Of a stretch of 64,000 nucleotides of DNA, positions 34,187 through 43,158 are shown piece after piece. Origin of the DNA: Novosphingobium album (ex Hu et al. 2023). Lineage in GTDB: Bacteria > Pseudomonadota > Alphaproteobacteria > Sphingomonadales > Sphingomonadaceae. The notes beneath the pieces are model-generated. The model searched no databases, was not told the DNA's origin, and saw only the letters and a list, made by a program, of their open reading frames with translations. The translations under genes were made by a program, and so were the position numbers. Every line of letters begins with the position of its first letter. The stretch's first letter is position 1. The DNA lies in NCBI RefSeq assembly GCF_022832385.1, contig NZ_JALHLE010000003.1, forward strand, positions 124,001-188,000, in the 5' to 3' direction.

Positions 34187-36177
34187 TGCGGCGTTCGATG
34201 CGCGTCACCGCCCTGCTGGCAGCCCTCGCACTTCTCGCCGGATGCGGCGGGGGAGACAGCGGTTCTTCCGGCTTGTCCAGCGGTGGCAGCTCGGGATCGT
34301 CTGGCAGCAGCGGCGGTTCGTCTGGAGGAACGACCACAACAGGCGTCTACGCCGTGCCCGCGCAGGAATCGCTGACGTCGGCCGAAGTCGGCAAGATCGT
34401 CGCGCAGGCCGCCGCACAGGGCCAGCAATCGGGGCACCCGGCCACGATCGCAGTGGTCGATCGTGTCGGCAACGTGCTGGCGGTCTTCCGCATGACCGGG
34501 GCAGGAACGACCGCCAAGATCGACGATGCACCCAATGGCGACAATATCGACATCCAGGGCCTCTCGGTGCCATCGGAAGCCGCCGCGATCGCCAAGGCCA
34601 TAACCGGCGCCTACCTGTCGAGCGGCGGCAACGCCTTCTCCTCGCGCACGGCCAGCATGATCGTGCAGCAGCACTTTCCGCCTGCGGCCAGCACGGTTGG
34701 CCTCGAGAGCGGCCCCTTGTTCGGCGTGCAGTTCAGCCAGCTGCCCTGCTCCGACCTGACAGAACGGTTCCAGGCCAGCGGCACCGGAGCTTTGATCGGC
34801 CCCAAACGCTCACCGCTTGGCCTTTCCGCCGATCCAGGCGGCTTCCCTCTTTACAAGAACGGCGTGCTGGTCGGCGGCATCGGCGTAATGTCCGACGGAG
34901 CCTATTCGCTCGATCCCAATGTGCTCGACACCGACACCGACTTCGACGAGCAGATCGCGCTGGCGGGAACCGTCGGCTTTGAAGCGCCCGACGATATCCG
35001 CGCCAACCGAGTCTATGTGGACGGCACCCAGCTGCGCTATTCCGACGCGACCTATTCCAACCTTTTCGATGTGTCTGCCGCCACATACGCGCAGACCGCC
35101 CCGGCACTCGGCAGCCTCATCACGGTACGCGGCTACTTCGAGACCGCGGCGCTGCGCGCGGGCACGGCATACGGCACCGAAGCCTCGGGCATCCGTGCCT
35201 CCACAACGGCGGAGTTTTCCAACAGCGATGCTTTCGTTCTGACCGATGGCAACGGCGCCGACCGCTTCCCGGTCCGGGCCGGAACGGATGGCGCCGACGT
35301 CGCCCAGCCGATCACTGCGGACGAAGCGCGCACCCTGATCGAAGAAGCATTCAAGGTCATGAGCCGGGCGCGGGCGCAGATCCGCCAGCCGCTCGACAGC
35401 CGGGCGCAAGTCTCGATTTCGCTGGTCGATACGCATGGTCAGGTGCTCGGCGTGGTCCGCGCGCCCGACGCACCGATCTTCGGCACCGACGTTTCGCTGC
35501 AGAAAGCGCGCACCGCGACGTTCTTCTCGGGCGCCAACGCCGGAGCCGAACTGCTCGGCGATCCCAGCAGCGACGTGAACGCGTTCGTCGGCAAGGTCCG
35601 CACGTTCCTGAACGATTCCAGCGCGCTGACCGGCACTTTCGCCTTTGCCGACCGGTCCGGCGGCAACCTCTCGCGCCCGTTTTTTCCCGATGGCGAAGTC
35701 GGCAATCCGAACGGCCCGCTCTCGCGCCCGATCGTGCAGTGGAACCCGTTCTCGACCGGCCTGCAATCCGCGCTGGTGCTCACCAATCTGGCGCAGCACC
35801 TGCAATACGTGACAGGCGCGGCGGCCAGCGACACGCGCCATCGCTGCACTTTCATTCCCGATGTCGCCTCGGGCCAGAACCGGCTGCAGAACGGCATCCA
35901 GATCTTCCCCGGTTCAGTCCCGGTCTATCGCGGTAATACGCTGGTGGGCGGCATGGGCGTTTCAGGTGACGGCATCGATCAGGACGACATGATCAGCTTC
36001 CTCGGCACCAACAATGCCGGAGTGAAACTAGGCACGCTGGGCAATGCCCCCGCCGCCATCCGTGCCGACCAGATCCAGGTCAACGTGAACGGTTCACTGG
36101 TGCGGCTGCGCTTCGTGAACTGCCCGTTCGCACCATTCCTCGATACCTCCGAACAGAACGTGTGCGAGGGTCTGTAG
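34186..36177 (+). CDS. lipoprotein with two HbpS/GlcG (DUF336) domains
   Basis: 663 residues; the ATG shares one base with the preceding stop (TGATG). A lipobox LLAGC (Cys ~20) is followed by a Gly/Ser linker, suggesting outer-membrane anchoring because Gly follows Cys. Two similar domains follow: ~58-280 (LTSAEVGKIVAQAAAQGQQ, TIAVVDRVGNVLAVFRMTG, GGFPLYKNGVLVGGIGVMSDG) and ~385-640 (ITADEARTLIEEAF, VSISLVDTHGQVLGVVR, GSVPVYRGNTLVGGMGVSGDG). Members of this family bind heme or small ligands in sensing and cofactor handling. Flanked by multiheme cytochromes, it could bind heme or a redox ligand near the outer membrane. Confidence 0.85.
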   Translation: MRRSMRVTALLAALALLAGCGGGDSGSSGLSSGGSSGSSGSSGGSSGGTTTTGVYAVPAQESLTSAEVGKIVAQAAAQGQQSGHPATIAVVDRVGNVLAVFRMTGAGTTAKIDDAPNGDNIDIQGLSVPSEAAAIAKAITGAYLSSGGNAFSSRTASMIVQQHFPPAASTVGLESGPLFGVQFSQLPCSDLTERFQASGTGALIGPKRSPLGLSADPGGFPLYKNGVLVGGIGVMSDGAYSLDPNVLDTDTDFDEQIALAGTVGFEAPDDIRANRVYVDGTQLRYSDATYSNLFDVSAATYAQTAPALGSLITVRGYFETAALRAGTAYGTEASGIRASTTAEFSNSDAFVLTDGNGADRFPVRAGTDGADVAQPITADEARTLIEEAFKVMSRARAQIRQPLDSRAQVSISLVDTHGQVLGVVRAPDAPIFGTDVSLQKARTATFFSGANAGAELLGDPSSDVNAFVGKVRTFLNDSSALTGTFAFADRSGGNLSRPFFPDGEVGNPNGPLSRPIVQWNPFSTGLQSALVLTNLAQHLQYVTGAAASDTRHRCTFIPDVASGQNRLQNGIQIFPGSVPVYRGNTLVGGMGVSGDGIDQDDMISFLGTNNAGVKLGTLGNAPAAIRADQIQVNVNGSLVRLRFVNCPFAPFLDTSEQNVCEGL

Positions 36178-38082
36178 ATGCCGCTCACAGCCCTCCTGCT
36201 GCCGATGCTGCTGGCCGAGAAGGCGGCAACGGCTAAAACGCCTGCAACGGACGGATACGACGACCCCCAGGACAATACGGCAACGGCAGAAAAGCCGAAG
36301 CCGGAAATCCCGCCCGTCTTGCTGCCAGCCGGTACTGAGACTGCGCCCGAAGACATCGACAACGGCGTGATCGAAGGCCGGCGCCGCCCGGGCTATCAAG
36401 CCCCGCTTCCCGAGAAGCTCTCGCAGGACAATCCCGGCGCCGTCCGCGCGCCGCCGCCCGAGGCCTTTTCGCAGGAGGAATTCCCGATCCCCGACCGCTG
36501 GCGCCTGATCCAGACGCTTGGCGTGGTGAAAGAACACTGGTGGGACCCCTACAACCAGAACACCTACAAGGGCGACCGGCCGATCAACCGGGCCAAGGTG
36601 CCCTGGCTGCCGATCAAGGAGGATGACTGGTTTTTCACCGCCGGTCTGACGTCCGACACCGTGCTGGAGCCGCGTACCTTCCCGATTCCCGTCGGAGTGC
36701 AGACGACAGAGCGGCCGGGCAGCATCGATGTGTTCGGAAAGGACGCGAGCTTCGTCTTCTCGCAGACCGTGATCGCAACCGCGTCTCTGGTCAAAGGGCA
36801 GACGGCATTCAAGCCGCCCGTAATCGAATACAAGGTCGCGCTGGCGTTCAACTACAACTACGTCGATGTGCCTGAAAAGCGCGTTCTTTTCGTAGAACCG
36901 TCGAAGCCCTCGCACCGCTCCGACCACTTCCTCGGCGTGCAGGAAGCGTTCGTCGACTATCACCTGCGCAACACGTCGGACCGCTTCGACTTCGACTCGA
37001 TCCGTGTTGGCATCCAACCCTTTCAGGCCGATTTTCGCGGCTTCCTGTTCAACGACCAGCAGCTCGGAATCCGGCTGTTCGGCAACCGCGACAACAACCG
37101 GGTCCAGTACAACCTCGCTGCGTTCTGGCGGCTCGAAAAGGACACCAATTCCGGCCTCAACAGCGTCGTCGAGCGCCCGCGCGACGATTTCGTGTTCGTC
37201 GCCAACATCTACCGCCAGGACTTCCTGATCCCGGCGCTGACCAGCCAGTTCACCGTGGTCTACAACCGCAACCGCGAAGCCGGACAGATCAAGGTCGACG
37301 ACAACGGCTTTCCGGTCCGTCCAGCCCTGATCGGCGACTTGCGCGGCCGCGATTACGATGTGTTCTACCTGGGTTACAACGCTGACGGGCACGTAGGCCG
37401 CATCAACGTGACGGCCTCGGCCTATACCGCGCTTGGCCAGGACAAGAACAGCATCTTCACCAGCAAGAAGGCCGATATCCGCGCGTTCTTCGGCGCAGCG
37501 GAATTGAGCTACGACCACGACTGGATGCGCTTCCGCCTGTCCGGCCTCTACGCCAGCGGCGATCACAAGCCCTACGACAACAAGGAAACCGGGTTCGACG
37601 CAATTTTCGAAAACCCGATCTTTGCCGGCGCCGACACCAGTTACTGGATCCGCCAGACCATTCCGTTCGCAGGCGGCGGCCGCGTGATCGGCGTGAACGG
37701 GCGCAACGGCATCCTCAATTCGCTGCGTTCGTCCAAGGATCAGGGCCAGTCGAACTTCAACAACCCCGGCACGATGCTGGCAGGCGCGGGAGCCGATTTC
37801 GACCTGACGCCCGAACTGCGGCTGTCGGCCAACGCCAACCACCTGTGGTTCGAGAACACCGCCACGCTGAAGACGCTGCGCAACGAGGGCTCAATCCCGA
37901 AGGATATCGGCTGGGACCTTTCTGCCGCAGCGACCTGGCGGCCCAAGGCGACGCAGAACATCGTCGCCCGCCTGTCCGCCGCGGCACTGCTGCCCGGCAA
38001 GGGCTTCCGCGACCTGTTCGACAACTCCGGAGGTAACCGGAACTATTACTCCATCCTCGCCAATGTGATCGTGACTTACTGA
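36178..38082 (+). CDS. outer-membrane beta-barrel protein of the cytochrome operon
   Basis: 634 residues; ATG 36178 directly follows the previous stop. A short hydrophobic leader (MPLTALLLPMLLA) precedes a Pro-rich linker and then DWFFTAGLTSD, the first of many amphipathic beta strands (FNYNYVDVPEKR, VQYNLAAFWRLEK, FTVVYNRNREAG, LRLSANANHLWFEN). It ends SILANVIVTY with the C-terminal aromatic needed for BAM recognition. There are no heme motifs. It is not recognisably MtrB, but its place between multiheme cytochrome genes is that of a porin-cytochrome conduit. An alternative is a porin for a substrate of the cytochromes. Confidence 0.75.
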   Translation: MPLTALLLPMLLAEKAATAKTPATDGYDDPQDNTATAEKPKPEIPPVLLPAGTETAPEDIDNGVIEGRRRPGYQAPLPEKLSQDNPGAVRAPPPEAFSQEEFPIPDRWRLIQTLGVVKEHWWDPYNQNTYKGDRPINRAKVPWLPIKEDDWFFTAGLTSDTVLEPRTFPIPVGVQTTERPGSIDVFGKDASFVFSQTVIATASLVKGQTAFKPPVIEYKVALAFNYNYVDVPEKRVLFVEPSKPSHRSDHFLGVQEAFVDYHLRNTSDRFDFDSIRVGIQPFQADFRGFLFNDQQLGIRLFGNRDNNRVQYNLAAFWRLEKDTNSGLNSVVERPRDDFVFVANIYRQDFLIPALTSQFTVVYNRNREAGQIKVDDNGFPVRPALIGDLRGRDYDVFYLGYNADGHVGRINVTASAYTALGQDKNSIFTSKKADIRAFFGAAELSYDHDWMRFRLSGLYASGDHKPYDNKETGFDAIFENPIFAGADTSYWIRQTIPFAGGGRVIGVNGRNGILNSLRSSKDQGQSNFNNPGTMLAGAGADFDLTPELRLSANANHLWFENTATLKTLRNEGSIPKDIGWDLSAAATWRPKATQNIVARLSAAALLPGKGFRDLFDNSGGNRNYYSILANVIVTY

Positions 38083-41000
38083 TGCGCCGCGCTTTATATC
38101 TCCTCGCACTCTGGGCCCTGTTCCTTGGCGTGGTTGTCCCGTCCGGGCGCCTGTTCGCCAGCGAAGAGGAAAAGCCGGTCGAGCGCGACTACTCGCTGGT
38201 GCGCGCGGCGCCCTCGCCCGCGCGGCAGAGCCTCGCCGACGTTCAGGCCAAGTCGTCCGGCTGCCTGACCTGCCATACCCAGTCGGATGCGCCTTCGATG
38301 CACGCGACCCCGGCGGTGAAGCTGGGCTGCACGGATTGCCACGGCGGCAACGCTTCGATCACCGGACGCCCCGAACTCGGTTTCGATGCCCCTGAGTATG
38401 TCACCGCGCGCGAAAAAGCCCACGTCCTGCCGAAGTACCCCGAAGGATGGCATTATCCGAGCGCGGCCAATCCCAAGCGCAGCTATGCCCTGCTGAATAA
38501 GGAAGCGCCCGAATACATCCGCTTCGTCAATCCCGGCGACTACCGCGTCGCGCGCGATTCCTGTGGTAACTGCCACATGCAGACGATCGAGGCGGCCGAG
38601 CGCTCGCTGATGGCGACCGGCGCGATGCTGTGGGGGGGCGGCGCTTACAACAACGGCATCCTTCCCTACAAGAACTACCTGTTGGGTGAGGCCTATACCA
38701 AGGACGGCGAGCCGGCGAAGATCGAGAGCCCGGGCGCTCCCCCGGGCACGCTCACACCGAAGGAGCAGGCGCGCGGCGCGTTGGCAGCGCTCTATCCGCT
38801 ACCGCGCTGGAACGTCGTCCCGCCGTCGGACGTGTTCCGCGTGTTCGAGCGCGGCGGACGCACGATCAACTCCGGCTTCGCAGAAGTCGGCCTGCCCAAC
38901 TCCACCGGATCGATCCAGCGGCTCGACGAGCCGGGCCGTCCGGACCTCAAGCAGTCGAACCGCGGCCCCGGCACCGGCCTTCGCGTCGCGATCGCAGTGC
39001 TCAACATCCACAAGACCCGCCTCAATGACCCGTTCATGTGGTTCATGGGCACCAATGACCAGCCGGGCGACTACCGCAGTTCGGGCTGCACCGGCTGCCA
39101 TGTGATCTACGCCAACGACCGCGAACCGCGCCACAGCCTCGTCTATGCGAAGTTCGGCCGCGACGGGCAGACGATCACGCGCGACCCGACCATCGCCGCG
39201 CTTACCGAAAAGGGCTCCCACGGCGCGCTGAAGGATGGGCATGAAGGGGACGGGCACGAGGGTGAAGCCGCCAAGGGCGACGAGCGCGAGCACGGCCACC
39301 CGCTGCAGCACATCTTCACCCGCGCCATTCCGACGGCGCAGTGCATGAACTGCCACATGCACCAGCCCAACATCTTCCTGAATTCCTATCTCGGCTACAC
39401 CATGTGGGACTACGAGTCCGACGCGCCGTCGATGTGGCCGGAAAAGCAGAAGTATCCCGATGCTGCGGAGGTTCACAAGGTCCTCGAACGCAACCCGGAG
39501 GGCGCTTCCCCCAAAGGCAAGTGGGCGGATCTGGACTTCCTGCGCAACGTCTACGACCTGAACCCGAAGCTCAAGGACACGCAGTTCGCCGACTATCACA
39601 GCCACGGCTGGAACTTCCGCGCGATCTTCAAGCGCGACCGCTCGGGCAACCTGCTCGATGCCGGCGGCAATCAGGCCACCTGGGGCACGGACAAGGCGCA
39701 TATCGTCTCGCCCGACGACCCGGAGAAGTGGCGCAAGGCCGGCGAAGGCAAGTTCGTCCAGCCCGGCGTGAACCCCGGCAAGGCCGTCCACATGATGGAC
39801 ATCCACGCCGAGAAGGGCATGCAGTGCGCCGATTGCCACTTCGCGCAGGACGCGCATGGCAATGGCCTGATCTACGGCGAAGTTGCCAACGCGGTCGAGA
39901 TCGGCTGCAAGGACTGCCACGGAACCGCCGATGCCTATCCCAATCTGCTGACGTCCGGCCCCGCCGCGCCGCCCAAGGGCAACGACCTTTCGCTGTTGCG
40001 CAACCCGGATGGCCAGCGCCGCTTCGAATGGACCACCGATGCCTCGGGCCGCCGCCACCTGATCCAGCGCTCGCTGGTCGACCCCAAGCTGTCGTGGGAC
40101 GTCAATCTGGTGAAGGACGCGATGGACCCCGCCTCGCCCACCTTCAACGCCAAGTCCGCGCGCGCCAAGCTGATGAGCCAGTCCGGCGCGGATGACGGAT
40201 CGTTCCGCTTCGGCCCCGGCGTGCCGATGGGCGACCGTGCGCACAAGGACGGCGAGATCGCGTGCTTCACCTGCCACCTCTCGTGGACCACGAGCTGCGG
40301 CGGCTGTCACCTGCCGATCGAGGCGAACTGGAAGACCAACATGCACCACTACGAGGGTGACGAGACGCGAAACTTCGCGACCTACAACCCGCAAGTGGCG
40401 CGCGACCAGATGTTCCAGCTGGGCAAGCACATGACCACCAAGGGCGCCGAAGTCGCCCCGATCAGGTCGAGCTCGGCGCTGGTGTTGTCGTCGACCAACG
40501 TCAACCGCGAACGCATCTACGTCCAACAGCCGCCGATCAGCGCGGCCGGGTTCTCCAGCCAGGCCTTCGCACCCCACTTCCCGCACACTGTCCGCCTCAC
40601 CGAGACCAAGACCTGCAGCGACTGCCACCTCTCAGCGAACGAGGACAACAACGCGATCATGGCGCAGACGCTGCTGCTCGGCACCAATTTCGTGAACTTC
40701 GTCGGGCTCAATTCCTGGGTCGGTCTCGACGGTGGTTTCGAGGCCGTGCGCGTCACCGAGTGGGACGAACCGCAGGCAGTGATCGGCTCGTACCTCCAGA
40801 AATACGCCTACCCCGATTACTACAAGCTCCACGTCGAACAGAACAACCGCGAGCTCAAGAACTGGGTGCGCGGTAAGACATTCGACAAGAAGCTGTCGGG
40901 CGAATCCCACGCAATGGAGCAGTTCCGCAACGTCGTGCAGGGGACGCGCGATCAGGTCGGCTGCCTGCAGCTTCGCGGCGAATACATGTTCGTTGCCGAA

Positions 41001-42173
41001 GGGACCGGTGGCTTCAAGGTCTACGACGTCGCTTCGATCGCCAACAAGGCGTTCTCCGACGCGGTCGTCTCCGCGCCGTTCTCGCCGCTCGGGCAGAAGA
41101 ACCACGTGAAGACGAAGAACGCCACCTGCATGGCCATTCCCACCGATCAGCCCATCGCGCCCAACCGCAACCGCGCGATGGAAGCAACCATCATCAAGGA
41201 TGAAAAGGGTCAGCCCATCCTCAAGGATGACGGCAAGCCGATGACCCTGCGCGATGCCAACCAGGAGCAGCCGTTCGAGCCGATCTACAGCTACGCTGCC
41301 ATCACCGACAGCGTGGAAGGCCTGATCCTCGTTAACGTCGAGACTTTCGCTGACGGCGAGTTCCGCAACAACGACCTCAAGCGCGCGGTAACGTGGAACC
41401 CCGACCATGTGCTGGATGGTGCGAAGCACATCACGCTGGCTGGCGAAGTGGCCTATATCACCGCCAAGGCGGGCCTTGTCGTGGTCGACCTGCATGACCC
41501 TCTGCACCCCAAGCTGTCTGCCGTGCGTAAGCTGGAGGATGCGCGGGCCAGCGCGATCCAGTTCCGCTACCTGTGGGTGACCGACCGCGACGGTCTCAAA
41601 CTGTTCGACGTCACGAACCTGCGGAACCCACAGGCGATCCCGTCAGCCACAGTGCCACTCACCGATGCCCACCGGATCTACGTCGCGCGCACTTATGCCT
41701 ATGTCGCGGGCGGCAGCGAGGGGCTCGTGATTGTCGACGTGACCAAGCCAATGGCGCCGAAGGTCTACCAGAAGGTCACGTTCGGCGGGCAGCTCAACGA
41801 TGCGCAGGACGTGATCGTGGGCACCACCAATGCCTCGCTGTTCGCCTATGTCGCCGACGGCCGGAATGGCCTCAAGGTGATCCAGCTTACCTCGCCCTCG
41901 AGCCAGCCGAACTTCTACGGCTTCTCGCCGGCGCCCGAACCGCAGCTGATCGCCTGGACCAAGACGCCCTCGCCCGCACGCGCACTCTCCAAGGGCCTCG
42001 ACCGCGACCGCGCGGTGGACGAGACCGGCGGCCAGATCGCCATCTTCGGCCGCCTCGGCTCGCGTCCTTTCACCCGGCCGGAAATGGAGCGCCTGTTCCT
42101 CAACCGCCGCGGCGTGCCGTTCAAGGTACGCGACGAGGTCGATATGAGTGTCTGGTGGCCTGCTGCGAAATAA
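38082..42173 (+). CDS. exported decaheme cytochrome with LVIVD propeller
   Basis: 1363 residues; TGATG coupling to the barrel gene. Signal peptide to ~28 (FLGVVVPSGRLFA). Ten CXXCH motifs between ~60 and ~850: CLTCH, CTDCH, CGNCH, CTGCH, CMNCH, CADCH, CKDCH, CFTCH, CGGCH, CSDCH. Residues ~960-1280 are LVIVD-type beta-propeller repeats (LRGEYMFVAEGTGGFKVYDVAS, LAGEVAYITAKAGLVVVDLHDP, VARTYAYVAGGSEGLVIVDVT). Such propellers usually bind partners or surfaces. No known reductase active-site (for example CXXCK) motif is present. It probably forms the outer end of the electron conduit. The transcript ends at the terminator 28 bp downstream. Confidence 0.92.
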   Translation: MRRALYLLALWALFLGVVVPSGRLFASEEEKPVERDYSLVRAAPSPARQSLADVQAKSSGCLTCHTQSDAPSMHATPAVKLGCTDCHGGNASITGRPELGFDAPEYVTAREKAHVLPKYPEGWHYPSAANPKRSYALLNKEAPEYIRFVNPGDYRVARDSCGNCHMQTIEAAERSLMATGAMLWGGGAYNNGILPYKNYLLGEAYTKDGEPAKIESPGAPPGTLTPKEQARGALAALYPLPRWNVVPPSDVFRVFERGGRTINSGFAEVGLPNSTGSIQRLDEPGRPDLKQSNRGPGTGLRVAIAVLNIHKTRLNDPFMWFMGTNDQPGDYRSSGCTGCHVIYANDREPRHSLVYAKFGRDGQTITRDPTIAALTEKGSHGALKDGHEGDGHEGEAAKGDEREHGHPLQHIFTRAIPTAQCMNCHMHQPNIFLNSYLGYTMWDYESDAPSMWPEKQKYPDAAEVHKVLERNPEGASPKGKWADLDFLRNVYDLNPKLKDTQFADYHSHGWNFRAIFKRDRSGNLLDAGGNQATWGTDKAHIVSPDDPEKWRKAGEGKFVQPGVNPGKAVHMMDIHAEKGMQCADCHFAQDAHGNGLIYGEVANAVEIGCKDCHGTADAYPNLLTSGPAAPPKGNDLSLLRNPDGQRRFEWTTDASGRRHLIQRSLVDPKLSWDVNLVKDAMDPASPTFNAKSARAKLMSQSGADDGSFRFGPGVPMGDRAHKDGEIACFTCHLSWTTSCGGCHLPIEANWKTNMHHYEGDETRNFATYNPQVARDQMFQLGKHMTTKGAEVAPIRSSSALVLSSTNVNRERIYVQQPPISAAGFSSQAFAPHFPHTVRLTETKTCSDCHLSANEDNNAIMAQTLLLGTNFVNFVGLNSWVGLDGGFEAVRVTEWDEPQAVIGSYLQKYAYPDYYKLHVEQNNRELKNWVRGKTFDKKLSGESHAMEQFRNVVQGTRDQVGCLQLRGEYMFVAEGTGGFKVYDVASIANKAFSDAVVSAPFSPLGQKNHVKTKNATCMAIPTDQPIAPNRNRAMEATIIKDEKGQPILKDDGKPMTLRDANQEQPFEPIYSYAAITDSVEGLILVNVETFADGEFRNNDLKRAVTWNPDHVLDGAKHITLAGEVAYITAKAGLVVVDLHDPLHPKLSAVRKLEDARASAIQFRYLWVTDRDGLKLFDVTNLRNPQAIPSATVPLTDAHRIYVARTYAYVAGGSEGLVIVDVTKPMAPKVYQKVTFGGQLNDAQDVIVGTTNASLFAYVADGRNGLKVIQLTSPSSQPNFYGFSPAPEPQLIAWTKTPSPARALSKGLDRDRAVDETGGQIAIFGRLGSRPFTRPEMERLFLNRRGVPFKVRDEVDMSVWWPAAK

Positions 42174-42200
42174 CCGCAACGCCATACCTGCTTCAGGCAA

Positions 42201-42247
42201 AAACAGAACGCCGCCCCGAATTGCCGGAGCGGCGTTCTGTTTTATTG
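42201..42247. terminator. strong bidirectional intrinsic terminator
   Basis: AAACAGAACGCCGC (42201-42214) pairs perfectly with GCGGCGTTCTGTTT (42229-42242), a 14-bp GC-rich stem with a 14-nt loop. It is followed by T residues on the plus strand, and by TTTTT on the minus strand as read from the other side. It lies between the stop of the decaheme gene and the stop of the convergent phosphodiesterase gene, so it can end both operons. Confidence 0.9.
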
Positions 42248-42264
42248 GAACCAGTTTTACCGGC

Positions 42265-43131
42265 TCAGTGGCCGGACCGCTCACCGACGATCAAGCGCAC
42301 GGTTTCCTGCATCCTCTCGTCATAGCGCACAAGGATCTGATGCCCTCCCACACTCTCGACATGGCTGACAAACCTGTCGCCATCCCACCGGTGCAGGGCA
42401 TAAGCCGGCAATTCATTGCTGATCATCTCGCGGCCGTCGGGCTGTTCGGGATCGACGGGATTCAGGTCCAGCGACACCAGCGGTGCAGTCGAGGCGCAAA
42501 CCACCATGGGCAGTCCCTCCCACATGGTCTGGATGGTGCGGTGGAGGTGGCCGCCAATAATGGCCCGAACCTGCCGGTGTCCGGCAACGGCCTGTGCCAG
42601 TCGCGCGATCCAGGGTTCCCCGGCGCCGCTATCCAGCCAGGAGAGGCCACTTTCGAACGGGGGATGGTGGAGCGCGATCACGGTCGGCACGTCCGGATGG
42701 GCGGCTAGTTCGGCCGAAAGCCAGGCCGCTCGCGTTTCGCAAAACGCACCGCCATGATGGCCGGGATCGAGCGTATCGAGCACGACGAGCCTAAGAGCGC
42801 CCAGCTCCAGTGCATACTGGATGAAACCATCATGACTGGAAGTGTCCGGAAAGGCCGCCAGCAGTGCCGCGCGATCATCGTGGTTCCCTGTCATCGGCAG
42901 CACCGGAAACGGACAGACGGACACCGCTTCCGCCAGACGGGCATAGCTTTCCGCATCACCGAACTCGGTAAGATCTCCGGTCATGAGCAGAAGATCAGGC
43001 CGGTTCGGCCCGTCCACGATGCGATTCAGCACCACTTTGAGGCGCTGCATGTTGTATTCGTCCGGGTTACCCCGGTCGAAACCGATATGAATGTCGGTGA
43101 TCTGTGCGATCAGCAATGATGCTTTTCCCAA
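42265..43131 (-). CDS. CpdA-like metallophosphoesterase (cAMP phosphodiesterase candidate)
   Basis: 288 residues from TTG 43131. The calcineurin-like metal motifs are complete: TDIHIG (D-x-H), LLMTGDLTEFG (GD), MTGNHDDR (GNHD), ALHHPPF and IGGHLHRT (GHxH). The closest characterised group is CpdA (class III 3',5'-cAMP phosphodiesterase). It is the last gene of a four-gene operon, 27 bp after the FHA-decaheme gene. The CHASE2 cyclase in the convergent operon and CNBDs in its own operon make turnover of a shared cyclic nucleotide plausible. Other phosphodiester substrates cannot be excluded. Confidence 0.85.
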   Translation of the reverse strand: MGKASLLIAQITDIHIGFDRGNPDEYNMQRLKVVLNRIVDGPNRPDLLLMTGDLTEFGDAESYARLAEAVSVCPFPVLPMTGNHDDRAALLAAFPDTSSHDGFIQYALELGALRLVVLDTLDPGHHGGAFCETRAAWLSAELAAHPDVPTVIALHHPPFESGLSWLDSGAGEPWIARLAQAVAGHRQVRAIIGGHLHRTIQTMWEGLPMVVCASTAPLVSLDLNPVDPEQPDGREMISNELPAYALHRWDGDRFVSHVESVGGHQILVRYDERMQETVRLIVGERSGH

Positions 43132-43158
43132 GATCGAAGCCCCCTTCCGTGCCGAACC

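Noticed and set aside
38799..40628. 609-residue open frame antisense to the decaheme gene
   Set aside because: It is a product of high GC codon bias; the plus-strand frame has ten CXXCH motifs and clear domain structure.
38082..42173. Decaheme protein as a nitrite, hydroxylamine or tetrathionate reductase
   Set aside because: No CXXCK or other catalytic heme motif is seen; the propeller fusion and barrel neighbour fit electron transfer better.
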